A stretch of DNA of 64,000 bases. Source: Comamonas avium (lineage in GTDB: Bacteria > Pseudomonadota > Gammaproteobacteria > Burkholderiales > Burkholderiaceae_C). The notes under the pieces are model-generated. The model saw only the letters and a list, made by a program, of their open reading frames with translations. It was not told the DNA's origin and did not search any database. The stretch's first letter is position 1. Every line of letters begins with the position of its first letter. Shown piece after piece: positions 9,137 to 19,071 of the stretch. The stretch covers positions 1 to 64,000 of the forward strand of contig NZ_JACSQK010000007.1 of NCBI RefSeq assembly GCF_014836675.1, written 5' to 3'. The position numbers and the translations under genes are program-made.

Positions 9137-10210
9137 TTACAAAGACTCCAGCAACTTTCGCACTGGCGCTGGCAAACCCAGCTGCGGCCAGGCTGCACCA
9201 GCGTGCCAGCCCCAGTCCGCCAAACCGGTTGGCAATGCAGGCAGCACCCCGGCCACATCCACCACCACCGGGTGCAAAAACAAGTCGCGGTGCGTCAATA
9301 CATGCAGTTGCGCGGGCCAGTCCTGTCGCGCCACCACGGTCAGATCAAGTGACTGCAGGCTGGCACCCGCATCAGCCAGACTGGCATAGACCGGCGGGCT
9401 GAACAACCCCGCCCAGATCCCTGTATCGCCCCCGCTGGACGGCCTGCGCTGCAAGCACACATGGCCTGCGGCATCACGCAGCACCAGCAGCCACCACGCC
9501 TGAGAGCTGCGCTTGGTCTTGCGCGTCTTGACCGGATAGCTTTGCGGATTGCCGTGCTGCGCCGCCCGGCACTGGGTTTGCAGCGGGCACACCAGGCACG
9601 ACGGATTGCGCGGCACACACAGCGTGGCCCCCAAATCCATCAGGCCTTGCGTATAGCGCGGCATGGCGTTGTGCAGATCGTGCGTGGGCAACAAATCTTC
9701 GGCCAGCTGCCACAGGGCCTTTTCATTGCGGCTGCTGGACAAATCTTCGCCATAGGCCAGCACGCGCGTCAGCACGCGCTTGACGTTGGCATCCAAGATA
9801 GCCACGCGCTCTGCAAAGCAAAACGAGGCAATCGCCGCCGCTGTCGAGCGGCCAATGCCAGACAGCGTAGCCAGCACAGCGGCGCTGCGTGGGAACACGC
9901 CGCCATGCTCGGCCACCACGGCCTTGGCGCATTTGTGCAAATTGCGCGCGCGGCTGTAGTAGCCCAGGCCGCTCCACAGCGCCATCACCTCGTCTTCTGG
10001 GGCCGCCGCCAAGCTGGCCACATCGGGGAACTGCTGCAAGAAGCGGTCGTAATAACCCAAGACCGTGCTGACCTGGGTTTGCTGCAACATGATTTCAGAC
10101 AGCCACACGCGGTAAGGATCGCGCGTTTGCTGCCAAGGCAAATGATTGCGGCCATGGCTGGCCTGCCACTGAACCACGTTCGTGGCGATTGAAGGAAGCA
10201 AGGAACTCAA
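9137..10210 (-). CDS. mutY: A/G-specific adenine DNA glycosylase MutY
   Basis: A 357-residue base-excision repair enzyme removing adenine mispaired with 8-oxoguanine. It has the helix-hairpin-helix segment LSGIGRSTAAAIASF, an aspartate in AILDANVKRVLTR at the expected catalytic place, and a [4Fe-4S] cluster motif C-x6-C-x2-C-x5-C (CVPRNPSCLVCPLQTQC). The C-terminal domain is NUDIX-like and recognises oxoG. The reported start is a TTG without a clear ribosome site, so the true N-terminus is uncertain by some residues. It lies 45 bp after the dynamin-like gene and is probably co-transcribed with it. Confidence 0.94.
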   Translation of the reverse strand: MSSLLPSIATNVVQWQASHGRNHLPWQQTRDPYRVWLSEIMLQQTQVSTVLGYYDRFLQQFPDVASLAAAPEDEVMALWSGLGYYSRARNLHKCAKAVVAEHGGVFPRSAAVLATLSGIGRSTAAAIASFCFAERVAILDANVKRVLTRVLAYGEDLSSSRNEKALWQLAEDLLPTHDLHNAMPRYTQGLMDLGATLCVPRNPSCLVCPLQTQCRAAQHGNPQSYPVKTRKTKRSSQAWWLLVLRDAAGHVCLQRRPSSGGDTGIWAGLFSPPVYASLADAGASLQSLDLTVVARQDWPAQLHVLTHRDLFLHPVVVDVAGVLPALPTGLADWGWHAGAAWPQLGLPAPVRKLLESL

Positions 10211-10255
10211 GGGAAGGAGAAAAAACGGAGGCTGAAGAAAAGCAGAACGCAGCTT

Positions 10256-12217
10256 TCAAGTCGCCTGGCCTTCGGCCACCAGCTCCTGCGGTTGCACTGC
10301 ATAGGGCTGCACCAACTGCTGCATCCACTGGGCCAGACGCTGCTCCAAAGCCGAAAGCTGCTGCTCAGCGGATTCAATTTCAGCAATCCGCTCCATCAGA
10401 CCACTGGCGGCTTCGTTGATGCGATCCACAGCCTCAATACGCCGTGCAAAGCTGCGTTTGCGCTCCTTCAATTGTGCATCCAGCTGCGAAGTGGCGCTTT
10501 TGCTCCATAAATCCAGGTCATTGGCTGCGGACTCAAAGACTGCCCGCAATCGCATGCCCAAGGCATTGACCATGCGCTGGCCAAACAACGGATTTGCCAG
10601 CTTGAGCGAATGCCCAAATCCCAGATATTGCAGGTAACTTTCTTCAATCTGCGCCAACTCACGATCAAAGTCATGCAGTTGCAAATCACTGGGCGGCTGC
10701 AGAGAAAAGCCGAACTCGGTGTTCAGGTCTCTGAAAGTTCCCCCCAGCATGGCTTGAATCTCTGCTGCAGTAGCCTTGCAATGCGCACCCAAGCCGCGCA
10801 GTTGCTCGAACGTAGAGGCATACACCTTGCGCACCCCCATCTTCAGGCCCGCCTGCGCCAACGCACCCGTAAGCTGCTCCAGCTCCCGGCGCAAAGACGT
10901 TGCACCCAGAAACTGGAAGGCCTGGTTCATCAATTTCAGGTGCACGGAGCGCACTGCCAAAATCTTGGTACTGCTGGCTTCAAACGTGCGCTGCTCCTGC
11001 CGTATGCGCTGGCGCATGCTTTCGATCACCGTGGAATTTTTGCCGCGCAAACTGCGCAGCTCCAGCATCTGCTCGTCGAGGTCGCGGCGTCGAATATGAA
11101 TCGATCGCAGCACCTGCGCTTGCAACTGCATGACCCCTTCACCCACCACGCTGCACAAAATGCTCTGGCGATGCGCCAGGATGCCCTGCGCCAGCAAATC
11201 CTCAAACAACGGCAATCCACTGTTTTTGAGCAAGCTGGCATTGCTTTCAATTTTGGCCATCAGGCCTTTTTGCGCAGACAAAGGAACGATGCGCGCCGGG
11301 TCAATCTCCAGAACCTGCGCACTGTGCGCGCGTTGCCGGTTGAGCTGGGCCTGCACCTCGGTGCCAGAGTCCAGGCTGCCCCATAAAGTATCAATTTTAT
11401 TGAGCACCACCAGGTGCGCATTGCCTTCACGGTGGCAAGGCAGCAAGTGCTCTTTCCAGATAGCCAGATCAGATTTGGTCACCCCGGCATCGGCCGCCAG
11501 CAAAAACACCACCGCGTGCGCCTGGGCAATCAGGTTGACCGTCAGCTCAGGCTCGGTTCCCACCGCGTTCAAACCCGGTGTATCCACAATCACCAGACCT
11601 TGCTTGAGCAAAGGGTGCGACAGATTGAGCAGTGCGTGGCGCCATCTGGGAATTTCCACCATGCCCAGGGCATCGCACACCGGGTTGTCAGCCCCGGCCT
11701 CATCGCTCCAAAAACCCAGCAACTGTGCTTCTTGCACTGACACTTTGCGCACTTGCGCCACATAGGCCACGTTGTGTGCCAGTTGATCTGGGTCATTCAC
11801 ATCCAGTGGCAATTGCACCCAGGCCGCAGGGCGGTTGCGCCATTCCGCCAGACTGTGGGGCTGCGAGCGCGACTCTACGGGCAAAAGACGCAAACAGGGC
11901 GGCAGTGCTGGGTCGTAGCCCAGCTCTGTGGGGCACATGGTGGTGCGCCCCGGGGTAGCCGGCATGATGCGGCGACCGTAATGCGCAAAAAAGACCGCAT
12001 TAATCAGCTCTGACTTGCCGCGAGAAAACTCCGCCACAAAAGCCACGCACACCTTGTCATCGCGCAGCAGGTTTTCAAGGCGCTGCAAATGATCTTGTAC
12101 AGCCGCATCCAGCAAATCCTGTGCGGCCAGCCACCCTCTGAAGCCTGCCATCTGCCCCGCAAAGTCTCTGCGCCAGTGGCCAAACCGGTCAAATTGCTCG
12201 CTAAATGAAGGACCCAC
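10256..12217 (-). CDS. Dynamin-like GTPase
   Basis: A 653-residue large GTPase of the bacterial dynamin-like group. Visible G motifs are G1 AEFSRGKSELIN (GKS at about 67-69), a G2-region threonine in GRTTMCPTEL, G3 DTPGLNAVG (about 212-220) and G4 LNKIDTLWG (about 273-281). The C-terminal 350 residues are helical and Gln/Leu/Arg-rich, as in the stalk of dynamins; no clear transmembrane helix is seen. I chose GTG at 12217 because it follows a strong GAGGGGGGAG ribosome site and because an upstream extension would overlap mutM. It sits between mutM and mutY, reading the same way. A membrane-remodelling role is inference from the family. Confidence 0.85.
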   Translation of the reverse strand: MGPSFSEQFDRFGHWRRDFAGQMAGFRGWLAAQDLLDAAVQDHLQRLENLLRDDKVCVAFVAEFSRGKSELINAVFFAHYGRRIMPATPGRTTMCPTELGYDPALPPCLRLLPVESRSQPHSLAEWRNRPAAWVQLPLDVNDPDQLAHNVAYVAQVRKVSVQEAQLLGFWSDEAGADNPVCDALGMVEIPRWRHALLNLSHPLLKQGLVIVDTPGLNAVGTEPELTVNLIAQAHAVVFLLAADAGVTKSDLAIWKEHLLPCHREGNAHLVVLNKIDTLWGSLDSGTEVQAQLNRQRAHSAQVLEIDPARIVPLSAQKGLMAKIESNASLLKNSGLPLFEDLLAQGILAHRQSILCSVVGEGVMQLQAQVLRSIHIRRRDLDEQMLELRSLRGKNSTVIESMRQRIRQEQRTFEASSTKILAVRSVHLKLMNQAFQFLGATSLRRELEQLTGALAQAGLKMGVRKVYASTFEQLRGLGAHCKATAAEIQAMLGGTFRDLNTEFGFSLQPPSDLQLHDFDRELAQIEESYLQYLGFGHSLKLANPLFGQRMVNALGMRLRAVFESAANDLDLWSKSATSQLDAQLKERKRSFARRIEAVDRINEAASGLMERIAEIESAEQQLSALEQRLAQWMQQLVQPYAVQPQELVAEGQAT

Positions 12218-12305
12218 GTCTCCCCCCTCGTTGCATTGTTGTACCGACCGTACTGAATATACCCCCCCCGCTTTTTGCAGGAAGTGCCATAACGCGGTGG
12301 ATTGA

Positions 12306-13124
12306 CTATGTCTTTTGGCAGTGCGGGCAGTAGTAAGTGCTGCGCTGGCCTTGACGCAGCAAAGCAATTGCGTTGCCACAGCGCATGCAAGGCAAGCCGT
12401 TACGCCCATACACCTGAGCTTGTAACTGGAAGTGACCAGGCATGCCATCAGCGCTGGAAAAGTCACGCAACGTGGTGCCGCCACGCTCCACAGCCAGCGC
12501 CAAAATCTCACGAATCGACTGGTAAAGACGCTTGGCTTTGAGCGTACTGATGCTGTTAGCCGCAGCGGTTGGCGCTATGCGGCTGGCAAACAGAACCTCA
12601 GAGGCATAGATGTTGCCCACCCCCACTACCAGCTTGCCACTGAGCAGCAGGGGCTTGATAGGTGAGCGGCTGGCCTGCAGCCCCGCATGAAAAGCTTCCC
12701 ACCTGAAATGGCTGGCGTCCAGCGGCTCCATTCCCAAACCATCTAGCAGCTTGCGTGCGACGGGGTCGTTTTCACCGCTGGTTGCAATCACTGCGCCAAA
12801 GCGCCGGGGGTCATGCAAGCGCAAAGTCCCCCTGTCGGTACGCATATCAAAATGGTCATGCACGCCCAGTGCAGGCAAGTCGCTGGCAAAACGCAAGCTG
12901 CCAGACATTCCCAAATGCACCATGAGCATGCCGCGGTCCAGATCAATCAGCAGGTACTTACCGCGACGGCGCACTTGCTGCACCTGAGAGCCGACCAGCT
13001 TGTCAGGCACGCACCCCAAGGCCCAGCGCAAAGGCTTGCCCATGGTGACGGCCAGAATGCGGGCCCCTTCAATCTGGAGGGCAAAGCTGCGACGGGTGAC
13101 TTCGACCTCTGGAAGTTCTGGCAT
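12306..13124 (-). CDS. mutM: Formamidopyrimidine-DNA glycosylase (Fpg/MutM)
   Basis: A 272-residue bifunctional glycosylase/AP lyase that excises 8-oxoguanine and formamidopyrimidines. The product starts MPELPEVEV, so Pro2 (the Schiff-base nucleophile) and Glu3 are present after Met removal. [11 protein letters not shown] and a C-terminal zinc finger (CMRC, then CPHC after 16 residues) are typical. The ATG at 13124 is fixed by this N-terminus. It is divergent from the TPR gene at 13173 and is followed after 88 bp by the dynamin-like GTPase. With mutY nearby, the region holds two of the three classic GO-system activities. Confidence 0.97.
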   Translation of the reverse strand: MPELPEVEVTRRSFALQIEGARILAVTMGKPLRWALGCVPDKLVGSQVQQVRRRGKYLLIDLDRGMLMVHLGMSGSLRFASDLPALGVHDHFDMRTDRGTLRLHDPRRFGAVIATSGENDPVARKLLDGLGMEPLDASHFRWEAFHAGLQASRSPIKPLLLSGKLVVGVGNIYASEVLFASRIAPTAAANSISTLKAKRLYQSIREILALAVERGGTTLRDFSSADGMPGHFQLQAQVYGRNGLPCMRCGNAIALLRQGQRSTYYCPHCQKT

Positions 13125-13172
13125 CTGATGGTTTCGCTCACAACAGTGAAATGCTTGGATTATTATGGTTCC

Positions 13173-14942
13173 ATGGTTTCCAAACTTCGCAATTTCCGCT
13201 TGGCCTTGATGTCCGCACTTGTTCTCGGAACATTGCCTACTTTGGCGCAAGAAGCACCCTCCCTCGACAGCACGACGTCAGAGGCCCTCCCCCCATCAGC
13301 AGCCGACACAGCGGCAGCTTTGAGCGCCGAGCTTTTCTACGACCTGCTGGTCGGGGAGATGTCGGCCTCTCAAGGAGATGCGGTCAATGCTGTGGCATTG
13401 CTGATGGAAGCAGCACGCCAGAGTCACTCGCAGCAGCTGTATCAACGCGCAGCCGAGCTTGCGCTGCAATCGCGTTCAGGCCAACGTGCGCTGATGGTGG
13501 CCGATGAGTGGCAAAAAAACTTCCCGCAGTCTCGCGAAGCCAATCGCTTCATGCTGCAGGTTCTGCTGATGCTCAACCGGGTCTCTGAATCCCAGGACGC
13601 CTTGAGCCGCGAAGTTGCATGGACACCAGCAGCCGCCAAGTCTGCCACCTACCTGTCGATTGCGCAGCTTTACAGCCGCGCTAGCGATAAAGCACTGGCT
13701 GCCGCCGTCGTCGAGCAAGCTTTGCAGCCAGATCTGAAAAACGCCAGTCTGGCCCCTGCAGCCTGGGCCACCATTGGCCATTTGCGCATTGCGGCCAATC
13801 AAAAAGACTTGGCCCTCCAGGCCTTGAAGCACGCTTATGCACAAGGCCCCCGCAGCGGAGCTACGGCCTTGCTGGCCCTGGAGTTAATGGAATCAGGCGT
13901 CTCTTCCGCAGAGCCAATGGTGCAGGAATATATGCAGCACCAGCCTGCACCGACCATACAGATGGCCTACGCCCGCGTGCTCATGGCTCAAAATCGTCTG
14001 GACAACGCCCTAGAGCAGTTAACCCGGCTGCTCAAGGGCAAGCCGGATATGCCCGATGCCTGGATGGCCCTGGCCAGCCTACATGCCCAGCAAGCCAACT
14101 GGAAGAAAGCGCAAGAGGCATTGCAGCGCCTGGAAAGTCTGGTTGAAAAAATGCCGGCGCTGGCTCAGCGCACCCAGGCCCTCACCCAGGCTTACATGCT
14201 GGGGGGGCGCATTTCTTTGCAGCAAAAAGACTATGCGCAGGCGCTGAACTGGCTGGAAAAAATTCCAAGCGGCATTGACACCTTGAACGTGCAGAGCCTC
14301 AAGGCGCAAGCGCTGGCCAAGCTAGGCAAGCTGGCACAGGGCCGAGCCTTGATTCGTGCCGTACCAGCCGACAGCGAAGAGCAAGAGGTGCAAAAACGCC
14401 AGGCAGAAGTCATTTTGCTGCGTGACAACGACGCACCCCAGGAGGCTTACTTGCTGCAGCGCACCTTGTACGAACAATTGCCTGACGACGCCAACATTGC
14501 TTACGAAACGGCCATCCTGGCTGAGCGCGCAGGAAAGATCGATGTCATGGAAAAGATCCTGCGCGAGATCATCCAAAAACATCCCGATCACCACCACGCC
14601 TTCAATGCGCTGGGTTACTCGTATGCAGAGCGCAATATTCGACTGCCAGAAGCCAAAGAACTGATTGAGACAGCGCTGCAGCAAGCACCCAACGACCCTT
14701 TCATCCTCGACAGTCTGGCCTGGGTGGAGTTCCGCATGGGCAACAAGGACCGTGCCTTGGCCCTTCTGGAAAAGGCATACGCACTGCGCAATGACGTGGA
14801 GATTGCAGCCCATCTGGGAGAGGTGCTGTGGAGCACCGGCAATCAAGAGCGTGCCCGCAGTGTTTGGCGCCAGGCGCTGATCCAGGATGCAGACAACGAA
14901 ACCCTGCGCACCACACTTGAACGCATGCAGGTCAAGCCCTAA
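13173..14942 (+). CDS. Exported tetratricopeptide repeat protein
   Basis: A 589-residue protein starting [21 protein letters not shown], a signal peptide with probable cleavage after TLAQ-like residues (about 24). The rest is a chain of helical TPR units. The best conserved are in the C-terminal part, for example [32 protein letters not shown] and [13 protein letters not shown]. It lies immediately upstream of lolB and ispE (6 bp gap to lolB), a common order in betaproteobacteria. A role in outer-membrane lipoprotein or envelope assembly is suggested only by this context. Extending the start upstream would overlap mutM on the other strand and is rejected. Confidence 0.85.
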   Translation: MVSKLRNFRLALMSALVLGTLPTLAQEAPSLDSTTSEALPPSAADTAAALSAELFYDLLVGEMSASQGDAVNAVALLMEAARQSHSQQLYQRAAELALQSRSGQRALMVADEWQKNFPQSREANRFMLQVLLMLNRVSESQDALSREVAWTPAAAKSATYLSIAQLYSRASDKALAAAVVEQALQPDLKNASLAPAAWATIGHLRIAANQKDLALQALKHAYAQGPRSGATALLALELMESGVSSAEPMVQEYMQHQPAPTIQMAYARVLMAQNRLDNALEQLTRLLKGKPDMPDAWMALASLHAQQANWKKAQEALQRLESLVEKMPALAQRTQALTQAYMLGGRISLQQKDYAQALNWLEKIPSGIDTLNVQSLKAQALAKLGKLAQGRALIRAVPADSEEQEVQKRQAEVILLRDNDAPQEAYLLQRTLYEQLPDDANIAYETAILAERAGKIDVMEKILREIIQKHPDHHHAFNALGYSYAERNIRLPEAKELIETALQQAPNDPFILDSLAWVEFRMGNKDRALALLEKAYALRNDVEIAAHLGEVLWSTGNQERARSVWRQALIQDADNETLRTTLERMQVKP

Positions 14943-14948
14943 TAAGCC

Positions 14949-15476
14949 ATGTCACATCGATTCACACGCATGACTGGCTGGCAGGCGGCCCTGGCGCTGG
15001 GCCTTGCGCTGGCACTCACCGGCTGCAGCACCCCGCACATCCCCAAGCCCGACCCAGCAAGTTCTTCGGGCATGGCCTGGAGTGGCCGCATGGGCCTGCA
15101 GGTACAGGACCCCTTGGAGCAGGAGCAGTCGTTCAGCGCCTCTTTTCACCTGCAGGGCAGTCCAGAACAAGGCAGCCTGGACGTTTTCAACCCTCTTGGC
15201 TCGCAGATTGCCAAACTGCAATGGCAGCCGGGTGCAGCACTGCTACAGCAAGGCGATCGCATCACCCAGTCCGATTCTTTGCAAGAGCTGTTGCGCCAAA
15301 GCCTGGGCACGGCTTTGCCTGTTCAAGCGCTTTTTAGCTGGTTGCAAGGGCACAATGCCAGCGCCGAAGGATGGCAGGTGGACCTAAGCCGTCACAGCGA
15401 AGGCCGTATCACAGCGCAACGCATCACACCTTTGCCACACGCCACCCTGAGAGTGGTTCTTCAGCCTGTTGACTAA
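14949..15476 (+). CDS. lolB: Outer-membrane lipoprotein receptor LolB
   Basis: A 175-residue lipoprotein that accepts lipoproteins from LolA and inserts them into the inner leaflet of the outer membrane. The signal peptide ends in the lipobox LALTGC, giving lipid attachment at Cys near residue 26. The mature part contains WSGRMGLQV and SGSLDVFNPLGSQIAKL-like strands typical of the LolA/LolB fold. It starts 6 bp after the TPR gene and is followed by ispE, the usual lolB-ispE-tRNA-Gln-prs arrangement. Confidence 0.92.
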   Translation: MSHRFTRMTGWQAALALGLALALTGCSTPHIPKPDPASSSGMAWSGRMGLQVQDPLEQEQSFSASFHLQGSPEQGSLDVFNPLGSQIAKLQWQPGAALLQQGDRITQSDSLQELLRQSLGTALPVQALFSWLQGHNASAEGWQVDLSRHSEGRITAQRITPLPHATLRVVLQPVD

Positions 15477-15520
15477 AAGCAGCGCGCAAAGCGTTGCCAC
15501 GTATTTCTTGCTCTTCACAC

Positions 15521-16381
15521 ATGCATAGCCTCTACGACGTGCCGGCCCCGGCCAAACTCAACCTGTTTTTGCACATCACAGGGCGCAGGGCGGATGGCTA
15601 TCACCTGCTGCAATCTGTCTTCATGCTGATTGATTGGCAAGACACCTTGCACTTTGAACACATCCAGAGTTCAGAAATTTCGCGGCAAGACCTCAACCCG
15701 GACGCCCCGCAACTTCCCGCAGATGATTTGTGCGTTCGGGCCGCACAAGCCTTGCAAGCCGCCACAGGCTGCACCCAGGGCGTGCGCATTGCGATTGACA
15801 AGCACATCCCCTCTCAAGCTGGCATGGGTGGAGGCTCTTCAGATGCGGCATCTACATTGATTGCTCTGAACCGGCTCTGGAACCTTAACCTCACCCGTGC
15901 ACAGCTGGAAGGTATCGGCATCCGGCTGGGTGCTGACGTGCCCTTTTTTATTCGCGGGCACAACGCCTGGGTAGAAGGCATCGGCGAGAGCATTACGCCT
16001 TTATGTGGCGCTCACGCCTTGCCTTCCCGGCTTTTCTGGGTCATCAAGCCACAAGCGGGCCTTAACACCCAAAGCATTTTTACTGACCCGCGCCTTCAAC
16101 GCGATACAAAGCGTGCTAAAATCGAAGACTTTGCTGCAGATCACTACGGCTTTGGCCACAACGACCTGCAGCCGGTTGCTGAAGCTTTGTGCCCCGATGT
16201 AATGAAAGTCAGAAATTGGCTGAATGCATCTGGAATGCATGCTACAATGACTGGCTCTGGAAGTGCGGTATTTGCGCAAGCCAGCAAAGAGATTGATTTT
16301 TCACATGCGCCTAGCACATGGAAAATCAGGCTTTGCAAAAATCTGGAAAATCATCCATTGATCCAATGGATTCCAGAATAA
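15521..16381 (+). CDS. ispE: 4-diphosphocytidyl-2-C-methyl-D-erythritol kinase
   Basis: A 286-residue GHMP kinase of the MEP isoprenoid pathway, phosphorylating CDP-ME at the 2-hydroxyl. PAPAKLNLFLHITGRRADGYH at the N-terminus and the ATP-binding loop PSQAGMGGGSSDAA (about 90-103) are diagnostic, as is the late TGSGSAVF motif. I start at ATG 15521 rather than an in-frame TTG nine codons upstream. It is 44 bp after lolB and 42 bp before tRNA-Gln. Confidence 0.96.
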   Translation: MHSLYDVPAPAKLNLFLHITGRRADGYHLLQSVFMLIDWQDTLHFEHIQSSEISRQDLNPDAPQLPADDLCVRAAQALQAATGCTQGVRIAIDKHIPSQAGMGGGSSDAASTLIALNRLWNLNLTRAQLEGIGIRLGADVPFFIRGHNAWVEGIGESITPLCGAHALPSRLFWVIKPQAGLNTQSIFTDPRLQRDTKRAKIEDFAADHYGFGHNDLQPVAEALCPDVMKVRNWLNASGMHATMTGSGSAVFAQASKEIDFSHAPSTWKIRLCKNLENHPLIQWIPE

Positions 16382-16423
16382 CAAGCTACCGGTTAATTGT
16401 TATCGACGACAATTGACCTGTGT

Positions 16424-16500
16424 AGGGGAGTCGCCAAGTTGGTTAAGGCACCGGATTTTGATTCCGGCATGCGAGGGTTCGAGTCCTTCCTCCCCTGCCA
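16424..16500 (+). tRNA. tRNA-Gln(UUG)
   Basis: A 77-nt cloverleaf. The acceptor AGGGGAG pairs with CTCCCCT, the anticodon stem CCGGA/TCCGG encloses loop TTTTGAT (anticodon TTG), and the T-arm is GAGGG-TTCGAGT-CCTTC (with a G-U pair). G73 and CCA are encoded. It lies between ispE and prs, as in many proteobacteria, and may be processed from a common transcript. Confidence 0.95.
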
Positions 16501-16542
16501 AATATCTTTATGCGTTTAAGCAAACCCAATACTGGGAAGCTC

Positions 16543-17502
16543 ATGCAATCCAATAATTCTGAATTCGTGGTTTTTACGGGCAATGCCAATCGCAGCATGG
16601 CCGAAGAAATCGCCAAGCATCTTGGCGCATCTTTGGGCGCTGCTGATGTTGGTCGTTTCTCTGACGGTGAAGTCACCGTAGAAATTAAACAAAACGTCCG
16701 CACCCGCGATGTGTTTGTGGTGCAGCCTACTTGCGCCCCCACCAATGACAACCTGATGGAGTTGCTGGTGATGGTGGACGCTTTGAAGCGCGCCTCCGCA
16801 CAAAGCATTTGCGCGGTCATTCCCTACTTTGGCTATGCCCGCCAAGACCGCCGCGTGCGCTCTACCCGTGTAGCGATTACCGCCAAAGTGGTTGCCAACA
16901 TGTTGCAGGCCGCTGGTGTAAACCGCGTGCTGACCATGGATTTGCACGCTGACCAGATTCAGGGCTTCTTCGACATTCCCGTCGACAACATCTACGCTTC
17001 GCCCATCCTGCTCAAGGATCTGAACGAAAAGAAATATGACGACCTGATCGTTGTATCTCCAGACGTGGGTGGCGTGGTGCGCGCACGCGCACTGGCCAAG
17101 CAGCTGGGTTGCGATCTGGCCATCATCGACAAGCGCCGGCCCAAGGCCAACGTGTCGGAAGTGATGCACGTGATCGGTGACATCGATGGCCGCAACTGCG
17201 TGATCATGGACGACATGATCGACACGGCTGGCACTTTGGTCAAAGCCGCAGAAGTGCTCAAGCAGCGTGGTGCCAAGAAGGTGTATGCCTATTGCACACA
17301 CCCCATTTTCTCTGGCCCTGCCATCCAGCGTATCTCCGAAGGCGATGCTCTGGACGAAGTGGTAGTGACCAACACCATTCCTTTGAGCCCCGCAGCTCAG
17401 GCGTGTGGCAAGATTCGCCAATTGTCCGTGGCACCTCTGTTTGCAGAGACCATCCAGCGCATCTCTACCGGTGACTCGGTAAGCAGCCTGTTTCAGGACT
17501 AA
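16543..17502 (+). CDS. prs: Ribose-phosphate pyrophosphokinase
   Basis: A 319-residue enzyme that makes PRPP from ribose-5-phosphate and ATP for nucleotide, histidine, tryptophan and NAD synthesis. Recognisable segments are [11 protein letters not shown], the ATP-binding [10 protein letters not shown], the [18 protein letters not shown] region, and the PRPP-binding loop [16 protein letters not shown] 16543 is chosen because GGGAAG lies just upstream and the product [13 protein letters not shown] matches family N-termini. It is followed by a strong terminator and rplY. Confidence 0.97.
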   Translation: MQSNNSEFVVFTGNANRSMAEEIAKHLGASLGAADVGRFSDGEVTVEIKQNVRTRDVFVVQPTCAPTNDNLMELLVMVDALKRASAQSICAVIPYFGYARQDRRVRSTRVAITAKVVANMLQAAGVNRVLTMDLHADQIQGFFDIPVDNIYASPILLKDLNEKKYDDLIVVSPDVGGVVRARALAKQLGCDLAIIDKRRPKANVSEVMHVIGDIDGRNCVIMDDMIDTAGTLVKAAEVLKQRGAKKVYAYCTHPIFSGPAIQRISEGDALDEVVVTNTIPLSPAAQACGKIRQLSVAPLFAETIQRISTGDSVSSLFQD

Positions 17503-17525
17503 GTTTTTCCTTCGGGACATTGCAC

Positions 17526-17543
17526 AACCTCCTTCGGGAGGTT
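17526..17543 (+). terminator. UUCG-loop terminator after prs
   Basis: Stem AACCTCC/GGAGGTT with TTCG tetraloop 24 bp after the prs stop, followed by TTGCGTTTT. It would end the ispE-tRNA-prs transcript before rplY. Confidence 0.75.
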
Positions 17544-17631
17544 TGCGTTTTCCGAAGTTTCATCCAGGGCACAAGCCTTGGGTTTTTAACCGAGTGGAAC
17601 TGGTCGCGGTCCACTCATATTGGAGTTAGTT

Positions 17632-18249
17632 ATGCAAATCGCTGCAACAGCACGTAATCTGCAAGGTACGGGTGCGAGCCGCCGCCTGCGTATTTCCGGC
17701 AAGGCACCTGGTATCGTTTTTGGCGCTGGCCAAGACGCACAAAAGATCGAAATCGATCACAACAGCCTGTTCCACGCTCTGAAGAAGGAATCTTTCCACA
17801 CTTCGATCCTGGACCTGGACATCGACGGCCAATCTTCCAAGGTTGTGCTGCGCGACGTGCAATACCACCCCTTCCGTGCTCAGATCCTGCACATCGACTT
17901 CCAGCGCGTGGACGAGAACACCAAGATCGAATCCAAGGTTGCTCTGCGTTACGAAAACGCTGACAAGTCGCCTGCTGTAGTGACTGAAGAAGGCACTGTG
18001 ACGCCTCTGATCACCGAAGTATCGGTGCTGGCTGCTCCTGCCAAGACTCCTGAGTTCATCTCCGTGGACCTGTCCAAGCTGTCCTCCAAGGCCATCCCCG
18101 GCCTGCAGACCGTGAAGGCTCCTAACGGCGTGAAGATCATCGCTCGTGGCGCAAACAAGAACCCCGTTCTGGTTTCCGTGAAGCTGCCTGAGGCTGCTGT
18201 TGTTGCTCCCGTGGCAGCTGCTCCTACCGACAAGAAGAAGAAGAAGTAA
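17632..18249 (+). CDS. rplY: 50S ribosomal protein L25 (long, Ctc-type)
   Basis: A 205-residue 5S-rRNA-binding ribosomal protein. The N-terminal L25 domain (ASRRLRISGKAPGIVFG, QYHPFRAQILHIDFQRV) is followed by the TL5/Ctc beta domain, giving the long form usual in betaproteobacteria. The tail ends in Ala/Pro-rich sequence and five lysines. GGAG precedes ATG 17632. Codon use appears highly biased (many CTG, AAG, GTG), as expected for a highly expressed gene. Confidence 0.95.
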   Translation: MQIAATARNLQGTGASRRLRISGKAPGIVFGAGQDAQKIEIDHNSLFHALKKESFHTSILDLDIDGQSSKVVLRDVQYHPFRAQILHIDFQRVDENTKIESKVALRYENADKSPAVVTEEGTVTPLITEVSVLAAPAKTPEFISVDLSKLSSKAIPGLQTVKAPNGVKIIARGANKNPVLVSVKLPEAAVVAPVAAAPTDKKKKK

Positions 18250-18288
18250 TTTTTCTCCTCTTGCCGCCGCAGCCCCTGGGGGCTGCTG

Positions 18289-18329
18289 GCAAAACAAATG
18301 GCCCGCCTTGTGTGGGCCATTTGTTTTGC
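18289..18329 (+). terminator. Long hairpin terminator after rplY
   Basis: A perfect 16-bp stem, GCAAAACAAATGGCCC with its complement, and a 9-nt loop, 39 bp after rplY. The A-rich 5' arm and T-rich 3' arm allow termination on either strand. Confidence 0.75.
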
Positions 18330-18374
18330 TGAACATGCATTCCCTGCATGCAGCCCTGACTGGATAATCCTCGC

Positions 18375-19016
18375 ATGATCAAACTGTTTGTGGGCCTTGG
18401 CAATCCTGGCCCGGAATATGAAGACACTCGCCACAATGCCGGCTTTTGGTGGATTGATGGCCTGGCCCGTGAGCTCAAGGTGCATTTGCAGCCAGAGCGC
18501 AGCTACTGGGGCCTGATGGCACGCACCAGCGTGCAGGGCCAGCCCGTGTGGCTGCTGCAGCCACAGACGTTCATGAATCTGTCAGGCAAGTCCGTAGGCG
18601 CACTGGCACGCTTTTTCAAAATCAAGCCCGAAGAAGTGCTGGTGGTGCATGACGAGCTGGATTTTGAACCTGGTCAGATCAAGCTCAAGCGCGGCGGCAG
18701 CCACGGCGGTCACAACGGTCTGAGAGATATCCATGCACAGCTGGGCAGTCCTGACTACTGGCGTCTGCGTGTGGGCATTGGTCACCCCGGCCAAAAAGGG
18801 GATGTCGCCAGCTGGGTGCTCAAAAAACCGCCGCAAGAGCAGTGGAACGCCATTCACGAGCAGATTGACCGCAGCCTCAAGGCTTGGCCTTTGCTGGCAG
18901 CAGGAGAGATGGAAAAGGCCACCGTGCTGATCAACACCAACAAACCACCGCGCCCCAAGCCACCGCGCAAGCCGGTGCCAGATGCCGACAGCGCCCCCAC
19001 TTTGGTGAATGAATAA
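18375..19016 (+). CDS. pth: Peptidyl-tRNA hydrolase
   Basis: A 213-residue enzyme that releases peptides from prematurely dissociated peptidyl-t[23 protein letters not shown] at the N-terminus includes the catalytic His, and [23 protein letters not shown] and [13 protein letters not shown] are all conserved. About 20 C-terminal residues are Pro/Lys-rich and extend beyond the core. It follows rplY as in many proteobacteria, but the hairpin between them argues for separate transcription. Confidence 0.97.
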   Translation: MIKLFVGLGNPGPEYEDTRHNAGFWWIDGLARELKVHLQPERSYWGLMARTSVQGQPVWLLQPQTFMNLSGKSVGALARFFKIKPEEVLVVHDELDFEPGQIKLKRGGSHGGHNGLRDIHAQLGSPDYWRLRVGIGHPGQKGDVASWVLKKPPQEQWNAIHEQIDRSLKAWPLLAAGEMEKATVLINTNKPPRPKPPRKPVPDADSAPTLVNE

Positions 19017-19021
19017 AAATA

Positions 19022-19054
19022 GCTGCTAACACTTACGCAATAAGCGTTAGCAGC
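19022..19054. repeat. Dispersed hairpin repeat, short form (copy 2)
   Basis: Arms GCTGCTAACACTTA and TAAGCGTTAGCAGC pair at 13 of 14 positions around a CGCAA loop. It lies between pth and the convergent ferredoxin gene and has A-rich and T-rich flanks, so it can act as a shared terminator. The AGC..AAC/GCTT signature matches the outer arms of the longer copies. Confidence 0.75.
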
Positions 19055-19071
19055 CAATTTGACTGATATTT

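Noticed and set aside
12218..12511. N-terminal extension of the dynamin-like GTPase
   Set aside because: It would overlap mutM; the GTG with strong ribosome site at 12217 gives the expected family N-terminus.
12813..13172. N-terminal extension of the TPR protein
   Set aside because: It would overlap mutM, and the downstream ATG 13173 gives a proper signal peptide.
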